Origin: JAOPZW01 sp963851295
GTDB lineage: Bacteria > Actinomycetota > Thermoleophilia > Solirubrobacterales > Solirubrobacteraceae
Reading direction: 5' to 3'
Length of the DNA stretch: 64,000 nucleotides
NCBI GenBank assembly: GCA_963851295.1
Contig: CAWKOS010000001.1
Coordinates: 62,001 to 126,000 of the forward strand
In this document: in pieces, positions 56,556 to 64,000 of the stretch
How the letters are laid out: every line of letters begins with the position of its first letter
How positions within the stretch are numbered: the stretch's first letter is position 1
The notes under the pieces: model-generated
What the model saw: only the letters and a program-made list of their open reading frames with translations
Database searches by the model: none
Told to the model about the DNA's origin: nothing
Translations under genes and position numbers: made by a program

Positions 56556-57490
56556 GCGCCCGCAGCCCGATCGCGGCCCTGCTCGCGGCCGGCCTCCTCG
56601 TGGGCGCCGGGTGCGGCGGCTCGGCCACCGACCGCACGGTGGCGATGCCCCCGGCCACCGCGCTCCCCACCTCGGCCTCGTCGCACGTGCTCGTCCTCGT
56701 CATGGAGAACAAGGAGCGCGGCGACGTCCTGGGCTCGCCGTCCTCGCCCTACGTGAGCGCCCTCGCCCGCCGCTACGCCGTGGCGACGTCGAGCTACGCG
56801 GTCACCCACCCGTCGCTGCCGAACTACCTCGCGCTGACCAGCGGCTCGACGCACGGGATCGCGTCGGACTGCACCGACTGCCACGTCGCCGGGCGCAACC
56901 TCGTCGACCAGCTCGAGCGCGCCCACCGATCGTGGAAGGCCTACATGGAGGACATCCCGAGCCCGTGCTCGCAGGTCGCGGCGGCCGGCGGCTACGCCAA
57001 GAAGCACGACCCCTTCATGTACTACGACGACGTCGCGCGCGACCGGCGCCGCTGCCGCAACGTGGTCGGCTTCGAGCGGCTCGCCGCCGACCTGAGGCGC
57101 GGAGCGCTGCCGACCTTCGCCTTCATCTCGCCCAACCTCTGCCACGACACCCACGACTGCGACGTCGCCACCGGCGACCGCTTCCTGCGCGGTCTGGTCC
57201 CCCGCCTGCTGCGCGAGCTGGGTCCGCACGGCTTCCTCGTGCTCACGTGGGACGAGGGCAGCTCCGACGCGGGCTGCTGCGGCGTGGCCCGCGGCGGCCG
57301 GATCGCCACGATCGTGGCCGGCCCGGGCGCGCGCCGGGGCGTGCGCAGCGCGCGGCCCGTCGACCACTACGGCGTGCTGCGGACCGTCGAGCACGCCCTG
57401 GGGCTGCCCGCGCTCGGCGGAGCGGCGCAGCCCGCCAACGGGTCGCTCGACGCGCTCCTGAGCGTGCGCGGCCCGGTGGCCACGCGCTAG
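56552..57490 (+). CDS. phosphoesterase-family lipoprotein (PF04185-like)
   Basis: The 312-residue protein has a lipobox signal (ALLAAGLLVGAGCGG) and a phosphoesterase domain of the phospholipase C/acid phosphatase type. Marks are VLVLVMENKERGDVLGS (metal Glu-Asn), VTHPSLPNYLALTSGSTHG, TFAFISPNLCHDTHDCDVATGDRFL and VLTWDEGSSDAGCCG. The enzyme is probably anchored outside the membrane and hydrolyses phosphate esters or phospholipids. The TTG at 56552 is supported by GAGGAGG ten bases upstream and overlaps the end of the remnant gene. The dedA gene follows after a 65-bp gap that contains a repeated operator-like motif. Confidence 0.85.
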   Translation: MSARSPIAALLAAGLLVGAGCGGSATDRTVAMPPATALPTSASSHVLVLVMENKERGDVLGSPSSPYVSALARRYAVATSSYAVTHPSLPNYLALTSGSTHGIASDCTDCHVAGRNLVDQLERAHRSWKAYMEDIPSPCSQVAAAGGYAKKHDPFMYYDDVARDRRRCRNVVGFERLAADLRRGALPTFAFISPNLCHDTHDCDVATGDRFLRGLVPRLLRELGPHGFLVLTWDEGSSDAGCCGVARGGRIATIVAGPGARRGVRSARPVDHYGVLRTVEHALGLPALGGAAQPANGSLDALLSVRGPVATR

Positions 57491-57511
57491 CCGCCCGCGC
57501 GACCCGCGAGC

Positions 57512-57528
57512 GTTCAGGCGCCGTTCAG
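57512..57528 (+). promoter_or_regulatory. GTTCAG direct repeat, 11-bp spacing, upstream of dedA
   Basis: GTTCAG at 57512-57517 and again at 57523-57528 are exactly 11 bp apart. This resembles the 11-nt direct-repeat units bound by PhoP/OmpR-type regulators in Actinobacteria (GTTCA cores). It ends 28 bp before the dedA start. Confidence 0.5.
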
Positions 57529-57555
57529 GGGCGCGCGGGGATCCTGGGACGACGC

Positions 57556-58188
57556 ATGGCGCTCACGACCTGGATCGGCCACCACGGCGCCTACGCCGTG
57601 TTCGCGATCATGGCCGTCGACGCGCTCCTGCCCGTGGGCGGCGAGCTGACGATGCTCTTCGCCGGCGCGCTCGCCGGCGGGGCCATCGTCGGGGCGCACC
57701 CGGTGATCCTCGGCCACGAGATGCAGACCGGCCTGGAGAGCTTCCTCGTGCTCTCGTTGGCGGGCACGCTCGGCTACCTGTTCGGATCGCTCGTGGGCTG
57801 GGCCATCGGCCTCATGGGCGGACGGCCGCTGCTGGAGCGCCACGGGCGCTGGCTGCACGTCACGCCCGAGAACCTCGATCGCGCCGAGGGCTGGTTCGAC
57901 CGCCACGGGCGCGCGGCGGTCTTCCTCGGGCGCCTGACGCCCGTGGTGCGGTCGTTCATCTCGATCCCCGCGGGCGCGCTCGAGAGCCCGATCGGGCCCT
58001 ACACCGTCCTCACCCTGGCGGGCTCGGCGATCTGGTGCTTCGGCTTCGCCGCCGCGGGCTGGGCGCTGGGCTCGAGCTACGACAGCGTCCACCACGCCTT
58101 CCGCTACGTCGACGTGCTGGCCGTGGCCGGCGTCGTCTCGCTCGTCATCGCGCTGCTCGTGCTGCGGCGCAGGCGCGTACGGACGTGA
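57556..58188 (+). CDS. DedA-family (VTT domain) membrane protein
   Basis: The 210-residue polytopic protein has the DedA features: FAIMAVDALLPVGGELTMLFAGALAGG, GTLGYLFGSLVGWAIGLMGGRPLLERHGRWL, and FDRHGRAAVFLGRLTPVVRSFISIPAGALESP, which contains the conserved arginine and glycine motif. DedA proteins are scramblase- or transporter-like and several work in undecaprenyl phosphate or phospholipid recycling. uppP lies a few kilobases downstream. Its stop overlaps the GTG of the next gene. Confidence 0.92.
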   Translation: MALTTWIGHHGAYAVFAIMAVDALLPVGGELTMLFAGALAGGAIVGAHPVILGHEMQTGLESFLVLSLAGTLGYLFGSLVGWAIGLMGGRPLLERHGRWLHVTPENLDRAEGWFDRHGRAAVFLGRLTPVVRSFISIPAGALESPIGPYTVLTLAGSAIWCFGFAAAGWALGSSYDSVHHAFRYVDVLAVAGVVSLVIALLVLRRRRVRT

Positions 58189-60236
58189 GCCGCGGCGCGC
58201 GGGCAGGAGGCGTCGTGCTCGCGGCGCTGGCGGCGGGGGCGACGACCGGATGCGGCGGGCACGCGCACTCTCCGACGGCGCCGCACCGCCCGCCGACCGG
58301 GTCGACTCCGTCCGCGGCAGGCGCGCCCCGCCCGGCTCGCGGCGGCGGCGGCGTCGGCCTGCGCGTCGTGCGCGCGCGCTCGCTGCCCGCGCCGGTGCAG
58401 CTTCCCGCCCTGGCCCGCGCCGGGACCGCGGTGCTCGCCGCCGGCGGCCTCGACCGCGCCGACAGCTCGGTGGCCGACGTCCTGCGGCTGGCGCCCGGCG
58501 CCCCCCGGCGCGTGGGCGCGCTGCCCAGCGCGGTGCACGACGTCGGGGCGGCGGCGCTCGGCTCGAGCGCGTACGTCTTCGGCGGCGGCAGCGCCTCCGG
58601 GCCGACCGACGCGATCACCGAGCTGACGGCGAGCGGCCGCACGCGCCTTGCCGGGCGGCTCCCGGTCGCGATGTCCGACACCGCCGCGGTGACGATCGGC
58701 GCCACCGCCTACGTCGTGGGCGGCTACACGACGACGACGCCGCTGCGCTCGGTGCTCGCCTTCCGCCCGGGCGGCGCGCCGCGCGAGGCGGCGGCCCTCC
58801 CCCACCCGCTGCGCTACGCGGCGGCCGCGGCGGTCGGCGGGCGACTGCTGATCGCCGGCGGCACCGACGGCGCCCGCGCGCGCGACGAGATCCTCAGCGT
58901 CGACCCCGCACACCACCGCGTGCGGGTGATCGGCCACCTGCCCGCGCGGCTGGCCCACGCCGCGGGCGCGGCGCTCGGGGGCGTCTTCTACGTGCTCGGC
59001 GGGCGCGGCGACGCGACGACGAGCCAGCGGCGCGCGATCTGGGCGATCGACCCGGCCTCGGGCCGCGTGCGCCCGGCGGGACGGCTGCCGCTCGCGCTCT
59101 CGGACCTCGGCGCCGTCGCGGTCGGCGACCGGCTGCTGGTGGCCGGTGGCCGCGACGCGCGCGGGGCCGTGCACGGCGAGCTGTGGGAGCTCGCGCGCGC
59201 GGCCCCGGTCGCGCGCGCCGCGGCCCGCCCGGCGCGGGCCCTCGACGTGTACGCGGCGACGCGCCCCGGCCTCCTGGCGCCGCAGGTCCGCCACGACCCC
59301 GCGCGGGTCTACGTGCCCAACTCGCAGTCGAACACCGTCGACGTCATCGACCAGCGCAGCGCGCGGATCGTCGACCACTTCGCCGTCGGCGCGCTGCCCC
59401 AGCACGTCACCCCTTCGTGGGACCTGCGCACGCTGTGGGTCACCAACGACGCCGGCAACAGCCTCACCCCGATCGACCCGCGCACCGGCCGCCACGGCCG
59501 CCAGGTGCCGGTCCTGGACCCCTACAACCTCTACTTCACGGCCGACGGGCGCCGCGCCATCGTCGTCGCCGAGGCCCACCGCGAGCTCGACTTCCGCACG
59601 CCGCACTCCATGAGGCTCGTCAAGGCGCTGCACCTGCCGGCCTGCGCGGGCGCCGACCACATGGACTTCACGGCCGACGCGCGGCTGGCGCTCGTCTCGT
59701 GCGAGTTCGCCGGGCGCATGGCGGTCGTCGACCTGCGTCGCGAGCGGCTGGTGAAGATGGTCGGCCTGCGCGCCGGCGCCATGCCCCAGGACGTCAAGCT
59801 CTCACCCGACGGGCGGACCTTCTACGTCGCCGACATGGCGTCGAACGGCGTCTGGCTCATCGACGCGAGGGCCATGCGCAGGCTGCGCTTCCAGCCCACG
59901 GGCGCCGGCGCCCACGGCCTCTACCCCAGCCGCGACTCGAAGGTCCTCTACGTGTCCAACCGCGGGGCCGGGACGATCACGCTGATCTCCTTCCGCACGC
60001 GCCGTCCGGTGCGCACGTGGCGGATCCCCGGCGGCGGCTCGCCCGACATGGGCGGCGTGTCGGCCGACGGGCGCGTGCTGTGGCTGTCGGGCCGCTACGA
60101 CGGCGAGGTCTACGCGATCTCCACCGCCACGGGCCGGCTCCTGCACCGCATCCGCGTCGGCCGCGGCCCGCACGGCCTCTGCGTCTGGCCGCAGCCGGGG
60201 CGCTACTCGATCGGGCACACCGGCATCCTGCGCTGA
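58185..60236 (+). CDS. lipoprotein with two fused beta-propellers (kelch-like + YVTN-like)
   Basis: The 683-residue product starts with a lipoprotein signal (VVLAALAAGATTGCGG), then a Pro/Gly linker. Residues about 65-355 contain six repeats like AYVFGGGSASGPTDAI, AYVVGGYTTTTPLRSV, LLIAGGTDGARARDEI and FYVLGGRGDATTSQRR, the kelch-type blade pattern. Residues about 375-683 contain YVTN/NHL-type blades such as VYVPNSQSNTVDVIDQRSARI, LWVTNDAGNSLTPIDPRTG, FYVADMASNGVWLIDARAM and LYVSNRGAGTITLISFRT. It probably binds proteins or ligands at the cell surface. The gene overlaps the dedA stop by four bases. Confidence 0.85.
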   Translation: MSRGARAGGVVLAALAAGATTGCGGHAHSPTAPHRPPTGSTPSAAGAPRPARGGGGVGLRVVRARSLPAPVQLPALARAGTAVLAAGGLDRADSSVADVLRLAPGAPRRVGALPSAVHDVGAAALGSSAYVFGGGSASGPTDAITELTASGRTRLAGRLPVAMSDTAAVTIGATAYVVGGYTTTTPLRSVLAFRPGGAPREAAALPHPLRYAAAAAVGGRLLIAGGTDGARARDEILSVDPAHHRVRVIGHLPARLAHAAGAALGGVFYVLGGRGDATTSQRRAIWAIDPASGRVRPAGRLPLALSDLGAVAVGDRLLVAGGRDARGAVHGELWELARAAPVARAAARPARALDVYAATRPGLLAPQVRHDPARVYVPNSQSNTVDVIDQRSARIVDHFAVGALPQHVTPSWDLRTLWVTNDAGNSLTPIDPRTGRHGRQVPVLDPYNLYFTADGRRAIVVAEAHRELDFRTPHSMRLVKALHLPACAGADHMDFTADARLALVSCEFAGRMAVVDLRRERLVKMVGLRAGAMPQDVKLSPDGRTFYVADMASNGVWLIDARAMRRLRFQPTGAGAHGLYPSRDSKVLYVSNRGAGTITLISFRTRRPVRTWRIPGGGSPDMGGVSADGRVLWLSGRYDGEVYAISTATGRLLHRIRVGRGPHGLCVWPQPGRYSIGHTGILR

Positions 60237-60240
60237 GCCG

Positions 60241-61581
60241 TCAGGCCGGCAGGCGCACCTCGAAGGCGGCGCCACCGCCGGTGGCCGCCGGCGCGATCGT
60301 CACGTCGCCGCCGATCGCCTTGGCCAGCCGGCGGGCCAGGGGCAACCCGAGGCCGGCGCCGCCGTGGCCGTTGACCCCGGGCCCGCGCGCGCCCGGCTCG
60401 AAGATCCGCTCGCTCTCCTGCGCGACGACGCCGGGCCCGTCGTCGGCGACGCCCACGACGATGGCGCCGTCGCGCCGGGCGGCGCTCAGGACGATCCGCG
60501 AGCGCGCGTAGCGCAGCGCATTGTCGATCAGCGGCGCGACGATGCGCTCCACCACCTCCGCGTCGACCCCGGCGACCATCGCGGCGTCCGGGTGGCGGAC
60601 CTCGAGCGCGACGCCGCGGTTGGCCACGGCCGGCGCCCAGTCCTCGGCGACGCGATCCAGGACGCCGCCGACCTCGCTGCGTCCATGGTCGGGATGCGCC
60701 TCGGCGCGCGCCGCGGCCATCAGCGTCTCGAGGATGGCGCTCATCTGCTCGGCGCTGCGCGCGATGACCTCGTAGGCCTCGCGGCGGTCCTCGGGCGTGC
60801 GCTCGCGCCGGGCGAGCAGCTCGACCTCGGCCACGATCCGCGCCAGCGGCGTGCGCAGCTCGTGGGAGAGCTCGGCCGACAGGCGCTGCTCGTGGCGCAG
60901 GCTCGCCGCGACCCGGTCCAGCAGGGCGTCGAAGGTGCGGGCGAGCTCGCCCAGCTCGTCGGGCCGCGGGTCCGATCCGAAGCGGCGCCCGAGGTCGTGC
61001 TCGCCCCAGTCCGCGGCCGTCGCGGTCATCTCGCGCACGGGGTCCAGCGCGCGGCCGACGGTGACCCAGGTCAGCACGCCGACGGCGACGAGCAGCACGG
61101 CGCCGAGCACGAGCGAGCCGAGCAGCGCGAGGTCGGTCGTGCGGTCGTAGGCGGCCAGCGACTCGGCCGCGACGACGGTCCCGACCTGGCGCCCGTTGAC
61201 CCGCACCGGCGCCGCGTAGAGCCGCAGGTCGGCCTCGGGGACGTCGTCGAAGACGTGCGCGCGGTCGGCCAGCGCGTCGGCCGTGCGCTGCAGGTCCCGC
61301 GAGGCCGGCGGGCGCTCGACCGCGCGCGTGCCGTCGTAGATCCACACGCGCTTGTCGACGGACGCGTCGTCGACGGACTCATGGACGCGGACGCGCCCGT
61401 TCTCGTAGCTCACGGTCGCCGCCGCCGCGGACGCCAGCGAGCGCACGCGGCTGTTGGCGTCAGCGTCGAGGCTGCGGTCCAGGACGATGTTGAAGGCGAC
61501 GGTGAGCACGGTCACCGCCCCCAGCGCCGCGACCAGGGCGAGCGCGGTCAGGCGTCCGCGCAGGGTGCGAAAGCGCTTCAT
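60241..61581 (-). CDS. sensor histidine kinase
   Basis: The 446-residue kinase has helix 1 (LTALALVAALGAVTVLTVAFNIVL), an external sensor loop of about 110 residues, helix 2 (LLGSLVLGAVLLVAVGVLTWVTV), HAMP, H-box LSAELSHELRTPLARIVAEVELL, N-box PLIDNALRYARS, and G-boxes VADDGPGVVAQES and GHGGAGLGLPLARRLAKAIGG. The intact kinase core suggests full activity. ATG at 61581 overlaps the stop of its response-regulator gene by four bases. It is convergent with the propeller gene, four base pairs away. Confidence 0.93.
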   Translation of the reverse strand: MKRFRTLRGRLTALALVAALGAVTVLTVAFNIVLDRSLDADANSRVRSLASAAAATVSYENGRVRVHESVDDASVDKRVWIYDGTRAVERPPASRDLQRTADALADRAHVFDDVPEADLRLYAAPVRVNGRQVGTVVAAESLAAYDRTTDLALLGSLVLGAVLLVAVGVLTWVTVGRALDPVREMTATAADWGEHDLGRRFGSDPRPDELGELARTFDALLDRVAASLRHEQRLSAELSHELRTPLARIVAEVELLARRERTPEDRREAYEVIARSAEQMSAILETLMAAARAEAHPDHGRSEVGGVLDRVAEDWAPAVANRGVALEVRHPDAAMVAGVDAEVVERIVAPLIDNALRYARSRIVLSAARRDGAIVVGVADDGPGVVAQESERIFEPGARGPGVNGHGGAGLGLPLARRLAKAIGGDVTIAPAATGGGAAFEVRLPA

Positions 61582-62243
61582 TGCAGGCGGTAGCCCACGC
61601 CGTGGGCGGTCTCGATCGCGGCCTGCGCGGTGACCTCGCGCAGCTTGCGGCGCAGGCGCGCGACATACTGGTCGAGCGTGTTGTCGTGCACGATGGCGCC
61701 GTCGGGCCAGCCGGCCCGCACGAGGTCGCGCCGGCGCACGACGGCCCCGGGCTGCGCCACGAGCGCCGCCAGCAGCCGGAACTCCGTCGGGGTGAGCGGC
61801 GCCTCGCCCTCCTCGCCGCTGATCGCGTGGGCGACGGGGTCGAGCCGCAGCGCCCCGACGGTCGCGGCGGCGTCGCCTCCCGAGCGCCGCAGCAGCGCGC
61901 GCAGCCGCGCCACGACCTCGTCGAAGTGGAAGGGCTTGGTCACGTAATCGTCGCCGCCGGCGCTGAAGCCCGCGAGACGGTCGGTCACCGCGTCGCGCGC
62001 CGTGAGGAAGAGCACGGGGGCGTCGACGCCGCGCGCCCGCAGCGCCTGGCAGAGGTCGCGGCCGTCGGCGTCGGGCAGCCCCACGTCGATGACCAGGGCG
62101 TCCGGCGCGGGCTCGGCCCGCGCGATGGCCGCCGCGGCGTCGCCCACCGCCTCCACGTCGAAGCCCTCCTCTCCGAGCCCGCGCACGAGCAGCGAGCGCA
62201 GCTCGAGGTCGTCCTCGACGACGAGCAGTCGGAACACCGTCAC
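61578..62243 (-). CDS. OmpR-family response regulator
   Basis: The 221-residue protein has a receiver domain (LLVVEDDLELRSLLVRGL, DALVIDVGLPDADG, VTKPFHFDEVVARL) and a C-terminal winged helix (LTPTEFRLLAALVAQPGAVVRR, DNTLDQYVARLRRKL, GVGYRLQ). The phospho-acceptor Asp and conserved Lys are present. It is divergent from uppP, and an 11-bp-spaced TTTCA repeat lies between the two genes, which may be its own target. Its stop overlaps the kinase start. Confidence 0.93.
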   Translation of the reverse strand: MTVFRLLVVEDDLELRSLLVRGLGEEGFDVEAVGDAAAAIARAEPAPDALVIDVGLPDADGRDLCQALRARGVDAPVLFLTARDAVTDRLAGFSAGGDDYVTKPFHFDEVVARLRALLRRSGGDAAATVGALRLDPVAHAISGEEGEAPLTPTEFRLLAALVAQPGAVVRRRDLVRAGWPDGAIVHDNTLDQYVARLRRKLREVTAQAAIETAHGVGYRLQ

Positions 62244-62292
62244 GTGGACGGAAGTATGGCTTCAGACGCCTGATCGCCACCTGAACGCGACC

Positions 62293-62308
62293 TTTCACGG
62301 CCGTTTCA
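62293..62308 (+). promoter_or_regulatory. TTTCA direct repeat with 11-bp spacing between regulator and uppP
   Basis: TTTCA at 62293-62297 and at 62304-62308 are 11 bp apart, flanked upstream by CCTGAA. This could bind the divergently encoded OmpR-type regulator and control uppP, whose GTG starts 25 bp downstream. Confidence 0.4.
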
Positions 62309-62333
62309 TGAAGCCCGCCTAGCGTCGCCGCCC

Positions 62334-63179
62334 GTGCATCCGATCTCCTACGGACAGGCGATCGTCCTCGGGCTGATGCAGGGGGTCGCCGAGCCGTTCC
62401 CGATCTCGAGCCTCGGCCACGCGGTCATCCTGCCGCGCCTGCTGGGCTGGGACATCCACCAGAACGACGACTACTTCCTGAGCTTCCTCGTGGCGACGCA
62501 CCTGGCCACGGCGATCGTCCTCTTCTTCATGTTCCTCGACGAATGGCGGCGGATCGCCGCGGGCCTCGTGCGCTCGCTGCGGGCTCGGGAGATCTCCGAC
62601 AACGACCCCGACGCCCGCCTGGGCTGGCTGCTGATCGTCGGCACCATCCCGGCCGGGATCCTCGGCCTGCTCCTCGAGCACAAGCTCCGCTCGCTCTTCG
62701 CCTCGGCGACCTCGGCGGCGATCTTCCTGACCGCCAACGGCGTGCTGCTGCTGATCTTCGAGCGCTACCGCCGCCGCGCGCCCGCGCGGCCTCCGACGCG
62801 CATGAGCTTCCGCCAGGCGGCCGCGGTGGGGACCGCGCAGTCCGCGGCGCTCATCCCCGGCATCTCGCGCTCGGGGGTGACGATGGGCGGCGGCCTGCTG
62901 GTCGGGCTCTCCAACGAGGACGCGGCCCGCTACTCCTTCCTGCTCGCGACGCCGATCATCGGCGCCGCGGCGCTGCTCAAGCTCCCCGAGCTCTTCGGCC
63001 ACCAGGGCGACGGCGTGCGCGGGCCGGCCGCCGTCGCGGCGGTCTGCGCGGCCGTCGCGACCTACTTCGCCGTGCGCTTCCTGCTGCGCTACTTCGAGAC
63101 CAACCGCCTGACGCCGTTCGGCATCTACTGCATCGTCGCGGGCCTGGCCTGCACGCTGATCTTCGCGCTTGGGGGGTGA
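62334..63179 (+). CDS. uppP: undecaprenyl-diphosphate phosphatase (UppP/BacA)
   Basis: The 281-residue membrane protein recycles undecaprenyl pyrophosphate to the monophosphate carrier for peptidoglycan and polymer synthesis; it also confers bacitracin resistance. The two active-site motifs are visible: LMQGVAEPFPISSLGHAVI (normally GVTEFLPISSSGHL; here altered at several positions but with the Glu, Ser-Ser and His kept) and ALIPGISRSGVTMGGGLLVGL with the PGxSRSGxT block. The GTG start follows a TAG-containing minus-10-like element (CCTAGC) by twelve bases, with no ribosome-binding site. A regulator gene follows after 9 bp. Confidence 0.92.
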   Translation: MHPISYGQAIVLGLMQGVAEPFPISSLGHAVILPRLLGWDIHQNDDYFLSFLVATHLATAIVLFFMFLDEWRRIAAGLVRSLRAREISDNDPDARLGWLLIVGTIPAGILGLLLEHKLRSLFASATSAAIFLTANGVLLLIFERYRRRAPARPPTRMSFRQAAAVGTAQSAALIPGISRSGVTMGGGLLVGLSNEDAARYSFLLATPIIGAAALLKLPELFGHQGDGVRGPAAVAAVCAAVATYFAVRFLLRYFETNRLTPFGIYCIVAGLACTLIFALGG

Positions 63180-63188
63180 GGCATACTC

Positions 63189-63881
63189 GTGCCGGCGATG
63201 CGCGTGCTGGTCGTCGAGGACGAGCCGAAGCTGGGCGCTCTGATCGTCCGCGCGCTGCGCGGCGAGGGCCACGCGGTCGACCTCTGCGCCACCGGCGCCG
63301 AGGCGGTCTGGCGCGCGGGCGCCGTCGAGTACGACGCGATCGTCCTCGACGTCGGACTGCCGGACTTCGACGGCTTCGAGGTCTGCCGCCGGCTGCGCGC
63401 CGACGGCGTCTGGGCCTCGGTGCTCATGCTCACCGCCCGCGGCGAGATCGCCGACCGCGTCGAGGGCCTCGACGTCGGGGCCGACGACTACCTCGTCAAG
63501 CCCTTCTCGTTCGCCGAGCTCGGGGCGCGGCTGCGGGCGCTCGTGCGGCGCGGCACGCCGGAGCGCCCGGCCGTCCTCGCGGTCGGCGACCTGCGCCTGG
63601 ACCCGGCGCGGCGCGAGGCCTGGCGGGCCAACAGCCCGATCGCGCTGTCGGCGAAGGAGTACGCGCTGCTCGAGGCCTTCATGCGCAGCCCCGGCCGGGT
63701 CCTCTCGCGCTTCGCGTTGCTCGAGAAGGTGTGGGACGAGAGCTACGAGCACCGCTCCAACGTCGTCGACGCCTACGTGCGCCTGCTGCGCGACAAGATC
63801 GACCGCCCGTTCGGCACCGACTCGATCGAGACGGTGCGCGGCGTGGGCTACCGGCTGTGCACGCCCTCCGAGAGCGGCTGA
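63189..63881 (+). CDS. OmpR-family response regulator
   Basis: The 230-residue protein has a complete receiver domain (RVLVVEDEPKLGALIVRAL, DAIVLDVGLPDFDG, LVKPFSFAELGARL) and a winged-helix domain (LSAKEYALLEAFMRSPGRVLSR and NVVDAYVRLLRDKI, ending GVGYRLC). GTG at 63189 or ATG at 63198 can serve as start; the latter gives the canonical MRVLVVEDE. Its end overlaps the start of a kinase gene that runs out of the window. Confidence 0.92.
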   Translation: MPAMRVLVVEDEPKLGALIVRALRGEGHAVDLCATGAEAVWRAGAVEYDAIVLDVGLPDFDGFEVCRRLRADGVWASVLMLTARGEIADRVEGLDVGADDYLVKPFSFAELGARLRALVRRGTPERPAVLAVGDLRLDPARREAWRANSPIALSAKEYALLEAFMRSPGRVLSRFALLEKVWDESYEHRSNVVDAYVRLLRDKIDRPFGTDSIETVRGVGYRLCTPSESG

Positions 63882-64000
63882 ACGCGCTGCCGCTGCGCGC
63901 GCGCCTGACGCTGGCCTACACGGCGGCGATGGCGATCGTGCTCGCGATCGTGGGCGCCTTCCTGTACTTCCACACCAAGTCGGGCCTGGACCAGAGCATC
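63857..64000 (+). CDS. sensor histidine kinase, N-terminal part (runs off the window)
   Basis: The frame from a GTG at 63857 overlaps the response-regulator stop and gives 48 residues: a basic start (RERLNALPLRARLTLAYTAAM), a first membrane helix (AAMAIVLAIVGAFLYFHTK) and the beginning of a sensor loop (SGLDQSI). LPLRARLTLAYTAAMAIVL is the usual start of an OmpR-partner kinase. No catalytic region is inside the window, so the assignment depends on the neighbour and the N-terminal pattern. Confidence 0.7.
   Translation, partial: MHALRERLNALPLRARLTLAYTAAMAIVLAIVGAFLYFHTKSGLDQSI

Noticed and set aside
1..64000. CRISPR arrays, insertion sequences, integrases and att sites
   Set aside because: I saw no regularly spaced repeat array, no transposase or integrase motif and no tRNA-linked direct repeats.

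Overview
The window is very GC-rich and densely coding. Its gene content is that of a high-GC actinobacterium, most likely a soil member of the Thermoleophilia (Solirubrobacterales-like). This rests on an F420-dependent luciferase-like oxidoreductase, an Rv1747-type FHA-ABC exporter, DUF5995/DUF5996/DUF1360/DUF7218 proteins, a QcrCAB-CtaCD respiratory cluster, a SigB/SigF-type sigma factor and several genes that look leaderless. The taxonomic placement is inference from gene content only. No rRNA, tRNA, CRISPR array, insertion sequence or prophage was recognised.

Layout. 0-8.3 kb: the C-terminus of an ECF sigma factor, a DHA2-type MFS exporter, a large glycoside-hydrolase-like protein, an MMPL transporter, a YihY membrane protein and a tandem DUF2294 protein. 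8.4-13.3 kb: a small protein translationally coupled to a SigB/SigF-family sigma factor, a YbdK-type carboxylate-amine ligase, a zinc-ribbon protein, an endonuclease/phosphatase-fold protein and an alpha/beta hydrolase. 13.6-20.9 kb: a stress and DNA-repair block with two adjacent Ku genes (the second frameshifted), an epimerase, DUF1360, a 19-codon mini-ORF, a KGG-tailed protein, a zinc alcohol dehydrogenase, a haloacetate-dehalogenase-like enzyme, a manganese catalase and a frameshifted iron-permease-like gene. 20.9-25.0 kb: an Mrp/Mbh-type antiporter operon on the minus strand. 25.0-32 kb: UdgX, then the minus-strand operon ctaC-ctaD-orf-ctaG-qcrC-qcrA-qcrB, in which every junction overlaps by 4 bp.

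32-41.5 kb: a short-chain dehydrogenase coupled to a GH15 glucanase/trehalase, followed by a catabolic cluster of a TPP-dependent pyruvate-oxidase-like enzyme, an enolase-superfamily dehydratase, a FAD/Fe-S 2-hydroxyacid dehydrogenase and an F420 enzyme. 41.6-50.4 kb: a pair of signal-less peptidoglycan hydrolases, DUF1232 and DUF5996 proteins, a SRPBCC protein behind a four-copy 11-bp repeat array, a two-FHA ABC exporter coupled to a DUF5995 lipoprotein, and a CPA1 Na+/H+ antiporter. 50.4-64 kb: secreted proteins, phosphoesterases, a DedA protein, a double beta-propeller lipoprotein, UppP and three OmpR-type two-component systems. One kinase reading frame runs in frame into a phosphoesterase.

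How the parts fit. The sigma factor and at least five GT-N(15-17)-GGGTA-like promoters upstream of stress genes (YihY, zinc ribbon, Ku, manganese catalase, alcohol dehydrogenase) suggest a local SigF/SigB-type general-stress regulon. Several 11-bp-spaced direct repeats (upstream of the SRPBCC gene, dedA, uppP and a secreted protein) look like binding sites for OmpR/PhoP-type regulators, three of which are encoded here. Three genes carry single-base frameshifts that are each repaired by removing one base of a doublet. These may be recent mutations or sequence errors and should be checked before the genes are called dead.
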